Part shown: one piece after another, positions 13,001 through 21,850 of the stretch
Numbering within the stretch: position 1 is the first letter of the stretch
Layout of the letters: each line of letters begins with the position of its first letter
Source: Beroe forskalii
Lineage: Eukaryota; Ctenophora; Nuda; Beroida; Beroidae
NCBI GenBank assembly: GCA_011033025.1
Contig: WFMF01000129.1
Coordinates: 186,001 to 250,000, forward strand
Direction: 5' to 3'
DNA length: 64,000 nucleotides
The notes under the pieces: model-generated
Told to the model about the DNA's origin: nothing
Seen by the model: only the letters and a program-made list of their open reading frames with translations
Database searches by the model: none
Made by a program: the position numbers and the translations under genes

Positions 13001-16000
13001 ATATTAGAGATACCTTGTGAGCGATTGTAGGCTGGATTTAGATACGAAGGAAACTATAATTGTCTGTCGTTGACAGTCACAGACCCTTGTGAGAAATGAG
13101 AATTGACATGCCGCGCGCGTCGATTCGCGGCTTGCGTCACCAGGTCAAACAACGTCTGACAAAAACTCTAATAAATATGATGTTGAATCATTTGAAATGT
13201 GAAATCCACTTATTTATCCAGGTACAAATCATTGAAGGTCATCTGCAGATGTAAGCAGCTTTTATCTTGTCGAATGTTGTCTGACCCTCTGACGCAAGCC
13301 ACGAAGCGGTTTGCGTCATGAATTCTCACGAGGGTCTGTCAACGGCCGACGATTTTTATCGACATGCGCGGCTTTGGAGCTGGGAGAGCATATAAACAAT
13401 CGCAACAGCGAGAATAGCGATCTAATTCTGAACGAAGTTCAGCTTCGTCGACATAAGATATTAAAATGGGAACATGGAACAGTGCAGAGCAATGACTTAT
13501 TATCATAAAATAGTAAATGTTAAATAGCCGCTGTGATATACCATAAAATGCCAGCGCAGTAATAAACATTACAGTTGTATGTAATATCGCTTACTACGAT
13601 GAGCACATTGCTTTGCAGTGTCGCATCAGATACTGTGAGATACTGTGGAGACAAAACTATCATCCATTAAACATCAGATGATAGAGAGCACAAAAATAGA
13701 AATAAGAATTACTCAATTATAGACGCTAAGGCACTTTGATTTTTAATGATACCTTAATAAATCATTACGGTTATCTCCTTATCTTATAGTACGTAATTGA
13801 ATTTGATTATCAACGCCAACGTACCGGTACAGAACAGGAAGTGGGACCTAAGGGCCAATTTACACAATTTTCGTGTGAGGTCAACCTAAGAGGCTCCAAG
13901 TTTAAGGAGGAGCTCTAAGGAGCACCTCCTATAGGTTCTCCTTTAACAAAATCGGTATTACACAATTCGTAAAGGTCACCCTAAACCGTAAAGGAGGAGG
14001 TCATCCTCTAACGCTAAGGAGCATCTTAGGAGCAGCTCCTCCTTTGACACTTTCTGCGATTACCCAGATTGTACGACGGAAGTTCGAACGACGGAAGTCA
14101 GAAACGACGGAAGTTCGAACAAAATGAGCAGTTCTGACTTCCGTCGTTAAACATGACAGAAGTTCGAACGACGGAAGTTCGAATCGTTCATTGCTCCTGA
14201 TTCTTTCAGGTTTCACTTATAGCTACTGCCTCAATAGGGAAAGCAGATCAGCTTTCACCTTTAGCTGACACTTTACAAGGGAAATCTCATCAGCATTGAA
14301 GCGGTGATCAGGGGGCTGGCAAGCCCCCCGCGGCGGTTTGCGAGCCCGAGGGCCCGAAGGGCCCGAGGGCGAGCATTGAACGACGGACCTAACAGTGCGA
14401 GGGCCGAAGGCCCGAGCGCGAGCCCGAGGACCCGAAGGGTCCGAGGGCGAGCATTGGACGGCGGACCTAACAGTGCGAGGGCCGAAGGCCCGAGCGCGAG
14501 CCCGAGGACCCGAAGGGTCCGAGGGCGAGCATTGGACGGCGGACCTTACAGTGCGAGGGCCGAAGGCCCGAGCGCGAGCCCGAGGACCCGAAGGGTCCGA
14601 GGGCGAGCATTGAACGGCAATCCTTACAGTACACGAGCTTCCGGACATCGGAAGTGAGTTATGTTAACTTTGCTTGCCAGCCCCCAACTATATGTTTTCA
14701 TGGATTGGCCATATTTCATGTTAAAATTTGAGTAAGTTCCCGTTGCCGAAATTGCACCAAAATTTGATCATCGAATGTTTAGAGGTCAAAGGTGCAAATC
14801 ATGATAATTGGGACCCATCTTAAAACGATGAGATCTCAAGAACGGGAAATGGTAGAGCCATGATCGAGGTCAAGTTTTGTTGATCTAAGATGGGAGTGTG
14901 GCTTAGGCTATGTGAGAAGTTCTGGTGACGTCATTTTCACGTCACTATGACGTCATCAACTTAGCGAAATTTTATTGCATTTTTAGCGAAAATAGGCCAT
15001 TTTCAAGTGCATTTTTCAGAAAGAAGGAAAGGAGATAGCTCTCTGATTTTTCAGAATGATTTTTAGCAAATTTAAAGAGCTTTCAGAAAATCATATGGAT
15101 TATTGGGCTATCTCGATTTTTCATCGAGATATACGCGATTTTCTAAGGTACGGTGAAAAATCGATTTCTAAATTATTGGACACAACTTAAACGAGTGAGA
15201 TGTCAAGAACTACGACTTATCTTGAGATGAGACCGGCCAAAGTATGTTCTGCTAAGGTGGAATTGTGGCTTAGGCTATATGGGAAGTTGGTTTGAGCCTA
15301 TTTTGGTGCTGTGATGACGTCATAAAAATCGCGTAAAACCACTAAAATAGCCTATTTTGCGATAGAATGCTATTTTGCGCTACTTTGGACATCTCCGAAT
15401 CAAAGATTTTTCATCGGATTATGTTTTACTTTGATATGATGCTTTAAGACCTTAAAATTTAGCTATAAAACGAGTTTCAGGGCGATTGGTCGAAGATTGT
15501 TGTCATGAGAGGCTTCTAAAAATTGAACTGCAAATTGATTGCAATTACGTTTATAACGAAAAATTGTACTGTAATCCTATTCTGTGATACGATGGTCTAC
15601 TGAAAATGGTTTTTCTATGTCTCACAGTGAATAGGGATGGGAAATATACGATGAACTAGTGGAGCACGTGAGTTCACGCGGACGTTTTGTAGAAATTAGG
15701 GGATTTAAAGAAATTGATATTTACACGGGATTTTCGACTTGATTACGTTGAAATGAGTTCAAATACGACTAATGCACATGAAATAAGATGCATGAGCTAT
15801 ACTTCAGCACGTGAGTTCACGCGGACGTTTTGTAGAAATTAGGGGATTTAAAGAAATTGATATTTACACGGGATTTTCGACTTGATTACGTTGAAATGAG
15901 TTCAAATACGACTAATGCACATGAAATAAGATGGATGTGCTATACTTCAGCACGTGAGTACACACGGACGTTTTGTAGAAATTAGGGGGTTTAAAGAAAT

Positions 16001-19000
16001 TGATGTTTACACTGGATTTTCTACTTGATTATGTTGGAATGAGTTTAAATACGACAAATGCACGTGAAATGAGATCTGGTTGCCATTTTTCAGCACGTGA
16101 GTACACACGGACGTTTCGTAGAAATTAGGGGATTTGAAGAAATTGATATTTACACGGGATTTTCGACTTGGTTACGTTGAAATAAGTTCAAATACGACTT
16201 ATGTACGTGAAATTAGATCTGGTTGCTATATTTGAGCACGTGAGTTCGCGTGGACGATTTGTAGAAATTAAGAAATATATCAATTCTAGTAATTCCAAGT
16301 TAGAATAACGTAGTTTTGGACTTTGTCAGGGTTAGTTACGTGGGTTCGGCTTGCGTGTGGGCTAGTTACGTGGGTTCAGACTACGTGAGGTATATACATA
16401 TAGAGAGATGACGCTTTAGTGCAAGATGTGTACCCTATTTAAACGGCGATATCTCGGGAACCATAAAAGATACAGAGCTCATCGACCTAGCGTTGGAAAG
16501 AAGAAAGATAGAACTTGCAGTTAGTGACCTTAAAAACTATTTTACGTCATGATAATGACGTCATAATGACGTCATAAAACTAAGAATTTCAAATGTCGAT
16601 TTTCCCAAAAATAGGCGTTTTTCAACGCAATTTTTCGGTATGAAGCTTTCGAGATAGGAAAAAATGCTCCTCCTAGCGTAAAAAGGAAATTTAATGTACT
16701 TTTCAAAAATGTGGTCGAAAAATTCTGGGCTCCCCGGCATCATTGAGATATATGCGATTGTTTGAAACACTTTGACACGAAAAAAATACCAAAAACTGGC
16801 AAAACTTGTGAAGCTAGTATAGAGAGAACGGGACCACCCCAGAACTCCATCTTTGGATATGTTGTCGGTCATAGTCCCAATTGTGTTAATGAATGGGTCT
16901 CAGATAGCTTATCTAATTTTATGACGTAATTGTGACGTCATCAGTAATGCTAGGTAATGCGAATTTTTACGCGTGATTTTACGCCAAATTTCAATATCTG
17001 GGCACAGAAAAAGGGTGATATTTTTTCCCAAAACCAAAAAGGATTTGGTTGTGATGGTCCGCGGCGGTTTTAAGGCGTTCTTTACTGTAAAACCCATGAT
17101 ATGAGAAAGAACGCGATGGTTAAAACTGCCGCAACGGCACTTTTTCGAAGCATTAAAGTTACGTGAATGCTGTACATTTTGAAGTGACGTTGCAGCAGTT
17201 TTAACCGTCGCGTTCTTTCTCATATCATGGGTTTTACAGTAAAGAACAACCAAATCCTTTTTGGTTTTGGGAAAAAATATATAGACAAGTAAATCATGAA
17301 TAAAGTATCCACTTCTCGATCCACTTCTTCCGGCGAGGTTCAGGGGACTCAGCAGTCAGCTGCTGCTTCACCATCTTCCACTCCGTGATGTCCTGTTCCA
17401 GCTTGAAACAGTCCAGGAAGTGCCAGATGGATGGGTTGAGGGTAGCCACCATACCAGGAGAGGGAACAAATGAGTTCTCCGACCAACTTCTTGGAGGGGT
17501 AGGGAGATGGTTGTGAGGGGAGCTGCCGGTGACGTTGGTTCCATGGGAGACGTTGAGCTTGCCTTTGCAGGACTTGTCCACACACCGCCAGTAGCACACG
17601 TCGCCTTTCTGCTTGTTGAGGGTGTAGCGGAAGGAGTGGTAGAGGAGGTTTTGGCGTCCACGAGTGCGCCCATCAACTAGCTTTGGAGGAGATGAAGTTG
17701 AACTGGAGGACATCTTGATGATGGTCCGATATTGACAAGGCTTATATACTAGTTTGTATGATCCCATCGCGTAATGACGATAGCTGATATCAATCAATGG
17801 TGCGATATGCGAGAAGTTCTTCCACGAGCAATGAAGTGAATCACAATATAATGTCCCTTTCAGCGCGATATGCGAGAAGACATTTCGCATGTTGTCATGT
17901 ACACACAGTCAGGACCACTTGCCATCGCCTGATCAGTACATTGATTGGAATCACAAGCTGCGATATACGAGAAGCTTCTTGCATGTTGTACTTGTAGTGT
18001 CCCACTTCTAGTGTCCCCATCACCTGATCTACCCGCGGATATCATAATATGTGAATCAATGGCTAACGCTAGCGCTTAAACAGAACCCTATAAGGCTGGT
18101 CCCCAAGTGTAAAGAGAGGAAAAGCAAGTCTATAGTTCGAACTTCCGTCGCCAAACATGACGGAAGTTCGAAACGACGGAAGTTCGAACTTCCGTCGTTT
18201 CGAACTTCCGTCGTTTCGAACTTCCGTCGTTCGAACTTCCGTCGGATTACCGATTACCCAAATTAAAAGGAGATGATCCTCCTCGAATGTTGAGGAGCAG
18301 GTCGTAAAAAAGGAACAGACTAGTTTAGAAAACTCGTAAAACCTTTGAAAACAAGTCGTGTGAAGGTCAATAATCCACCCCTCAGTCGGACAGCTCTGCA
18401 ACTGCAGCGGGGCTGGGTTATTAACAACAGCGGAGAGAAAGTCAAGGTGCGGGTTGGGGAGGTGGTTGAGTGGGGAGACACGATCACCTACACATTCGAC
18501 GGGGAACTCCTGATCTTCACCTTCGGAGAGGGCAACCAGATCCGGTGGAACGGATACAACGGTAGGTGGAGTGGGTACTAGGTCATTTGACCTGCCTGGA
18601 CATTTGGCCTGACGCCAAAACTCACAGTCACACAATTTTGAATCTATTTCTCACCCCTTACCCAAAGCAGGGTTGGGCCAAATGTCCAGTAAGGTCAAAT
18701 GAATAATGATCGAATGCCAGTGGAGTTAGGCACACGATGTTTGGAGAATACAATCAAGTACAGCACGATAAGATATTTGCCACAACACTGAAAAGAATTT
18801 ATACTATGGGATAAGTACGAAAAAGTTATCCCAAAATATGAAAGGATAGGTTTTTGATAGAAATAATCGTGAACATGACTTCGAAATGGCATGTGTTGAA
18901 GTTGTCTCGTCATCATGGCAACAGAATGATCTTAAAATACCAGTCACATGCATCGCTTGGTCGTTTACTTAAATCATTTGATAATAGGGTGTCATCAATC

Positions 19001-20558
19001 GGAAATTCGTAACACGCACAGCTATACTCAAAATCTCAAAAGTCGAAAGCATCCTTAAATCTGTTTCAACTCATTTGAGGCCATGCGAAAAGCTGTTCTG
19101 AAGTTTCAAATACCCAACAGTTATATCACGCCTCAAATAGGGACTGGGAGAGGATAGTGAATTAGTGAATCCGCATGACAGCATACGTTTAAAATACGCA
19201 ACTGAAGATTGAATACGCTATGGTGGCAACCAAAAATTAGAGTTAGATGATCTAACTCAACTTTTTGGTTGCCACCATAGGTGGTATCCCATCTTCAGTT
19301 GCGTAATTTTAAATGGATTATGTTACTTATGATCAACTGGCCTCAATCTGACCTCAAGTATTAATAGTTTGTAGTTACTTTAATACTTAACCATGAATCA
19401 AGCATGAATTTGCTGCTATCGCAGTGAAATTGTTGCTTTACAAGACTAGCAAAGTACTAACCGTCACTTAACAAGTTTTTTTGTACAGTTTCTTGACCAT
19501 GATAGCAAAGTGCTAACTGTTGCTTCATCAGGTTGCTAACTGTTGCTTTACAAGACTAGTAAAGTGCTAACTGTTGCTTTACCAGCTCTCCAGATCCTGA
19601 CAGAGCCGGGTAAGAGGAGGTGTGGGTTGTGTGGCAACAACAACGGTAACCCTGGAGACGACCTGCAGCCTAGGCGACGGAACCAAGTGGCGGCAACGCA
19701 CTACGAGTTCGTTAAGAGTTGGGGCTTCAACATGCAGCCGTAAGTACAAAACGTTCTGGAAGTAGAAATATAGGTGGTTCAGGGTCACTGATGAAACGGC
19801 AAAAAGCCGACACACTACAGTTCTATGGCTTGTGGAATGACGGTTGAATGGAGGATTAGGTGAAATGTTATTAAAAACGTTAACTTTGGCAACGTCTAAG
19901 CATCAATACTTAGATAACATTTGATCTCTTGATATATCGCTTTGTTATCACCAAGCAACTTCTCACTGCTCACTATTCACTAAGACCCATTGTCCAGGCA
20001 ATGCTACCAGCACCAGGTGCTCCTTTCGGAAACTGGGGAGGCGGAGGAGATTTGTAAGACTCTGTTCTACCACGAGGCAGTGTCCAAGTGCCATTACACG
20101 GTGAGAATGTTATTGTATGTGTTTACAATATGCCGTAGTGCTAGTTTTTAATGCATATGGTTTTTAGAGTCATTTATAAATCAACCTTAGGATGTATGCC
20201 TTGTACCTAGTATGGGAACGCATGCCCTGAACCTAGTATGCGTAGCCGTTATTAACCGCCCTGGCCAGCATTGGACGGCGATCCTAACAGTAGATGAGCC
20301 TCCAATAACCCCATTCATCCCCAGATTCCTGTGGGGGACTACATCAGGGCCTGTGTGCGGTTCCTCGTCTCAAACCCCCTCCCGGACACCGCCCTACGGC
20401 CCGAGTGCAACGTGTTGCAGAGCTACGTGGTGGCGTGTCAGACGCGCGGCGTGACGCACCTGCGGCGGTGGCGCCAGGAGACGGCGTGCACGGAGCTGGC
20501 GGCGCTGCAGCGACTGGTTATTTCGCAGGGGTGCCCTCAGGATAACCCACCTGTCTGA
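4098..20558 (+). CDS. secreted FOLN-Kazal-Ig-PTS-VWD-C8 multidomain protein, 3' part (10 exons)
   Basis: Proposed exons are 4098-4220, 4330-4434, 4622-4742, 4953-5121, 8401-8606, 11559-11690, 18386-18561, 19586-19739, 19998-20100 and 20325-20558 (TGA). All ten have AG acceptors, GT donors and mutually consistent phases, giving about 507 residues. In order: a FOLN EGF-like module (DLCEGIRC...SCVCPSC); a Kazal domain split by intron 1 (YCGSDCGVYISKC); an Ig-like domain split by an intron (QLVCYG...PTIMWFNE...LRCVGV); a Pro/Thr/Ser-rich mucin-like linker; a VWD domain (CEVVAGPYVRTYDGLWYV...CGLCGNNNG); and a C8 domain with paired cysteines ending shortly before the stop. Such modules act outside the cell in matrix, mucus or growth-factor binding. 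The 5' end lies outside the window or behind the minisatellite. No TIL or further VWD module follows. I know no standard gene with this exact order, so I give no symbol. Confidence 0.88.
4743..4915 (+). repeat. donor-adjacent intronic minisatellite
   Basis: The intron after the Ig half-exon begins at GTTAGT (4743) and immediately becomes a degenerate tandem repeat of a roughly 26-28 bp unit. Its core is GGATTAGTCAGTGGGGGATGCGTGAGTG, given here only as a consensus. Each unit carries one or more GTGAGT strings that look like donors. The first 25 bases of the intron resemble the unit, so the array appears to have grown from the donor side of the intron. The array stops about 40 bp before the acceptor at 4951-4952. 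Confidence 0.75.
5122..8400 (+). other. intron of the VWD-type gene
   Basis: This 3.3-kb intron separates the Ig exon from the mucin-linker/VWD exon. It is AT-rich, with an ATT-rich tract at about 8030-8105 and the Tc1/mariner-like element at 6940-7717. I found no convincing coding exon in it on either strand. The ORFs in 5658-6445 and 7837-8019 have no recognisable domain. Confidence 0.7.
6940..7717. mobile_element. Tc1/mariner-like non-autonomous element (778 bp)
   Basis: The left end reads GTGGTAGAAATTATGATG and the right end is its inverted complement, ending at 7717. The dinucleotide TA flanks both ends (6938-6939 and 7718-7719), as expected for a TA target-site duplication. Further subterminal repeats of the AATTATGATG type occur inside both ends, for example 6985-7005 and 7620-7690. 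No transposase-like ORF is present, so it would need an enzyme supplied in trans. It sits in an intron of the VWD-type gene. Confidence 0.75.
9200..9450. repeat. fold-back (long inverted repeat) element
   Basis: Sequence from about 9244 (ATTATTCCGAAGTCACAG) is repeated as the inverted complement ending near 9412 (CTGTGACTTCGGAATAAT). The imperfect arms are about 80 bp and meet near 9325. Weaker pairing extends outward to about 9200 and 9450. The shape is that of a palindromic MITE. No coding capacity is visible. Confidence 0.85.
9880..10985 (+). repeat. ~1-kb dispersed repeat, copy A
   Basis: This block is highly similar, in the same orientation, to 14795-15785. Shared landmarks include CAAGAACGGGAAATGGTAG, paired TGACGTCA strings, and a tail with CACGTGAGT followed by ACGTTTTGTAGAAATTAGGGG. 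The tail is a 130-145 bp unit, present here about twice and amplified after copy B. No protein-coding ORF is apparent. It is most likely a mobile-element-derived repeat inside an intron. Confidence 0.85.
10990..11230 (+). repeat. 15-bp minisatellite
   Basis: This tandem array has the unit GGGGGTCCGAATAAC, about 15 bp, with variants such as GATCCGAAT and CCGCATAAC. The period is a multiple of three, so long ORFs run through it on the minus strand. These consist only of repeating S-D-P-R-Y or related residues and are not genes. Confidence 0.9.
12405..13005 (+). repeat. two diverged ~300-bp direct repeats
   Basis: Two adjacent copies start at about 12405 and 12700, each with GACTAGCAGGCCCGTTGGGC. 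Both continue through ACTTTTTACCGCATCAAAAA, a CpG-rich GCGCGCGC stretch and a run ending in GCGAAATTATA. A partial third copy of the start (CTAGCAGGCCCAACGGGC) lies at about 12370. The opening contains a perfect GCCCGTTGGGC-type hairpin. No coding function is seen. Confidence 0.75.
13068..13343. repeat. fold-back MITE-like element
   Basis: The left end (GTTGACAGTCACAGACCCTT, from about 13069) and the right end (CTCACGAGGGTCTGTCAAC, to about 13342) are imperfect inverted repeats. A second inverted pair carries GCTTGCGTCA and its complement further in. No ORF is expected, and the candidate ORF at 13311-13508 crosses its boundary. Confidence 0.6.
14050..14190 (+). repeat. cluster of CGACGGAAGTTCGAA motifs
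   Basis: A 15-bp motif with core CGGAAGT plus TTCGAA is repeated about five times in both orientations. The block, including the neighbouring GATTACCCA and ACATGAC(A/G)GAAG strings, reappears inverted at 18124-18262. It is repetitive and has no sign of being coding. CGGAAGT resembles an ETS-family recognition core, but binding is only a possibility. Confidence 0.7.
14340..14615 (+). repeat. GC-rich 78-bp tandem repeat, about 3.5 copies
   Basis: The unit is about 78 bp and contains two perfect short hairpins, GGGCCGAAGGCCC and GGACCCGAAGGGTCC. It is far more GC-rich than its surroundings. Period 78 is divisible by three, so ORFs on both strands run through it and are repeat artefacts. The element start (AGCATTGGACGGCG) recurs singly in a later intron at about 20268-20293, so the unit is also dispersed. 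Confidence 0.85.
14795..16300 (+). repeat. ~1-kb dispersed repeat, copy B, with ~140-bp satellite tail
   Basis: 14795-15660 matches 9880-10740 closely. It is followed by tandem units of about 140-145 bp starting with GCACGTGAG at about 15664, 15808, 15948, 16088 and 16233. Each unit has CACGTG, ACGTTTTGTAGAAATTAGGG and TTTACACGGGATTTTCGACTT. A more diverged relative of the body, with TGACGTCA motifs, follows at about 16430-16960. Related sequence also occurs at 57770-58980. No ORF is supported. Confidence 0.85.
17018..17280. repeat. fold-back element
   Basis: ATATTTTTTCCCAAAACC at 17018 pairs with GGTTTTGGGAAAAAATAT ending at 17280. A second, longer arm (about 17076-17131 with 17190-17246) contains TTCTTTACTGTAAAACCCAT and its complement. 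A ~24-bp stretch in the left arm is unpaired. The element ends 14 bp from the FLYWCH stop codon and may form part of that gene's 3' UTR. Confidence 0.85.
17294..17713 (-). CDS. FLYWCH zinc-finger protein
   Basis: This ORF reads minus-strand from the preferred ATG at 17711-17713 (MSSSSTSSPPKL) to a stop at 17294, about 139 residues. Residues about 10-70 form a FLYWCH-type zinc finger: LVDGRTRGRQ, then LYHSFRYTLNKQ, WRCVDKSCKGKLNV, and the terminal HNHLP histidines. The C-terminal part (IWHFLDCFKLEQDITEWKM, then a basic tail) resembles the segment that often follows FLYWCH in MULE-related and domesticated proteins. FLYWCH fingers bind DNA or partner proteins in the nucleus. The frame stays open upstream to 17890, but that part is repetitive (GCGATATGCGAGAAG motifs) and unlikely to be coding. 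The gene is antisense inside an intron of the VWD-type gene and may have come from a transposon. Confidence 0.72.
   Translation of the reverse strand: MSSSSTSSPPKLVDGRTRGRQNLLYHSFRYTLNKQKGDVCYWRCVDKSCKGKLNVSHGTNVTGSSPHNHLPTPPRSWSENSFVPSPGMVATLNPSIWHFLDCFKLEQDITEWKMVKQQLTAESPEPRRKKWIEKWILYS
18124..18262 (-). repeat. inverted copy of the ACTTCCGTCG motif cluster
   Basis: At least six copies of TTCGAACTTCCGTCGT are packed here, mostly head to tail. The block is the inverted counterpart of 14050-14190, including the adjoining TACCCA border. It lies about 120 bp upstream of the VWD exon at 18386. Confidence 0.75.
19190..19312. repeat. fold-back element
   Basis: AAATACGCAACTGAAGAT and ATGGTGGCAACCAAAAA on the left are mirrored by TTTTTGGTTGCCACCAT and ATCTTCAGTTGCGTAATTT on the right. 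The arms are about 55 bp around a short loop near 19245. It lies in the intron before the CGLCGN exon. Confidence 0.85.
19430..19585 (+). repeat. tandemly duplicated 3' splice-site modules
   Basis: A roughly 20-bp module (GCTAACTGTTGCTTTACCAG) combines a CTAAC-type branch point, a pyrimidine stretch and AG. It ends at 19531, 19554 and 19585; only the last matches the phase of the CGLCGN exon. A partial copy and a diverged one (ACTAACCGTCACTTAACAAG) precede them at about 19430-19476. All copies look like usable acceptors. Confidence 0.8.
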
Positions 20559-20929
20559 AAAGGGCATGAAAACGGACTTGTTGCCTAGCAACAAGTAACA
20601 GCGTTACGTTGCCTAGCAACAAGCAGTACCGTTGCCTCGAAACAGTGCTACGTTGTCAAGTGCCATAGAATTAAATTTTCAATCCGTCAGCAATCGCCAT
20701 AATGGCATAATATGTCAAGATTATAAGATTATGCGGGTATTGAGAAAATGTACAGACGTTTCATGAATGAAAATGTTTATTCTTTGCTTAATGATACTAT
20801 GATAAGCTTATCATTAATACTTAACAATTAACATCCATGGGTTTTTATAAATATTAAATACCACCTGAAAATTGGGTATATATAATGTTTTTATAATATC
20901 TCAACTATATAGACATGATGCAAATAGTG

Positions 20930-21096
20930 GTAACGCGTATGTGTGCACATGGATCGATCGAAAGATCCATCGAAAGAACGCGCGAATTACAGTGCGCGCG
21001 CAAGATTTCAATTTGTGTCTAATTCAATTCTTGCTGAAATTTGCGCATTCTTTCGACGGGTCTTTCGATCGATCCATGTGCACACATACGCGTAAA
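20930..21096. repeat. fold-back element
   Basis: ACGCGTATGTGTGCACATGG on the left is exactly mirrored by CCATGTGCACACATACGCGT on the right. The pairing continues through ATCGATCGAAAGA and its complement, giving arms of about 50-60 bp with a spacer of about 50 bp. A related single end occurs near 24578 (GTAACGCATATGTGTGCA). Confidence 0.88.
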
Positions 21097-21715
21097 GCAG
21101 CAAATCAAACAAATCCAGATCTAAACCATCGTCTTATTTCTAGTGATGGAGTATTTACATTATAGGCATTGACCAATCAGCTCTCGAGCTGAACTGGAGC
21201 TAGCGCTTTGATTCCAGGCGATTAGGTCAATCTGCAAAAATTCAAATTTCTTAACACGACATAAGGATGATGTCTAAAATGCTGTTGGTAAGCTAACAGT
21301 TGCATGCTTGATTGAAAACGATAAAGCTTCAAAACTTAATATCATTCAATTTCTTTATTGGTAAAATATGCCTGAAATCCTCGTCGATCGAATAAAACTG
21401 AACAATTGGAAAACGCCAAAAAAACATTTTTCTGGAGGATAGAAAAGCAGCAGGCGCCAGGATGTACTTATCTCATTTGATCAGTTTGAAAACGCAGAAC
21501 GATGCAGGTGCTTTACAAATTTTAATATCATTCAATTTATTTATTTTAAAATATTAAAAAACAGTTTGCAGATCAAATGGACTTGATCAAATGAAAAACC
21601 TTCACAATACACTTTACGATGACGTCCGCGGCAAATCAGCGGGCCTGGTATCACCAGGCAATTGGCACTAAAAACAATAACCAGTGTAGTTCTGTGAAGG
21701 TGTCTATTCGTCATT

Positions 21716-21850
21716 AAAAGATGCTGTGACGAACAAGTGTCAGCTAGTCATGACAAAGTGCTGTAACGAACAGGTGTTAGTTCGACATGAAAAAGTGCTG
21801 TGACGAACAGGCGTCAGTTCGACATGAAAAAGTGCTGTGATGAACAGATG
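21716..21850 (+). repeat. ~37-bp tandem repeat, about 4 copies
   Basis: Imperfect copies share AAAGTGCTGTGACGAACAGG followed by a GTCAGTTCGACATG-like stretch. No coding evidence. Confidence 0.7.

Larger units (their letters stand above)
11691..18385 (+). other. 6.7-kb intron of the VWD-type gene
   Basis: This intron splits the VWD domain between LESATLYMG and RTALQLQRGW; the phases match exactly (2 to 2). It contains two diverged ~300-bp direct repeats (12405-13005), a fold-back element (13068-13343), a GC-rich 78-bp repeat (14340-14615), dispersed repeat copy B with its satellite (14795-16300), a fold-back element (17018-17280), an antisense FLYWCH gene and two clusters of an ACTTCCGTCG-type motif. 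Confidence 0.8.

Noticed and set aside
14223..14657. Overlapping 117-141 codon Arg/Pro/Ala-rich ORFs
   Set aside because: They translate the GC-rich 78-bp repeat on both strands.
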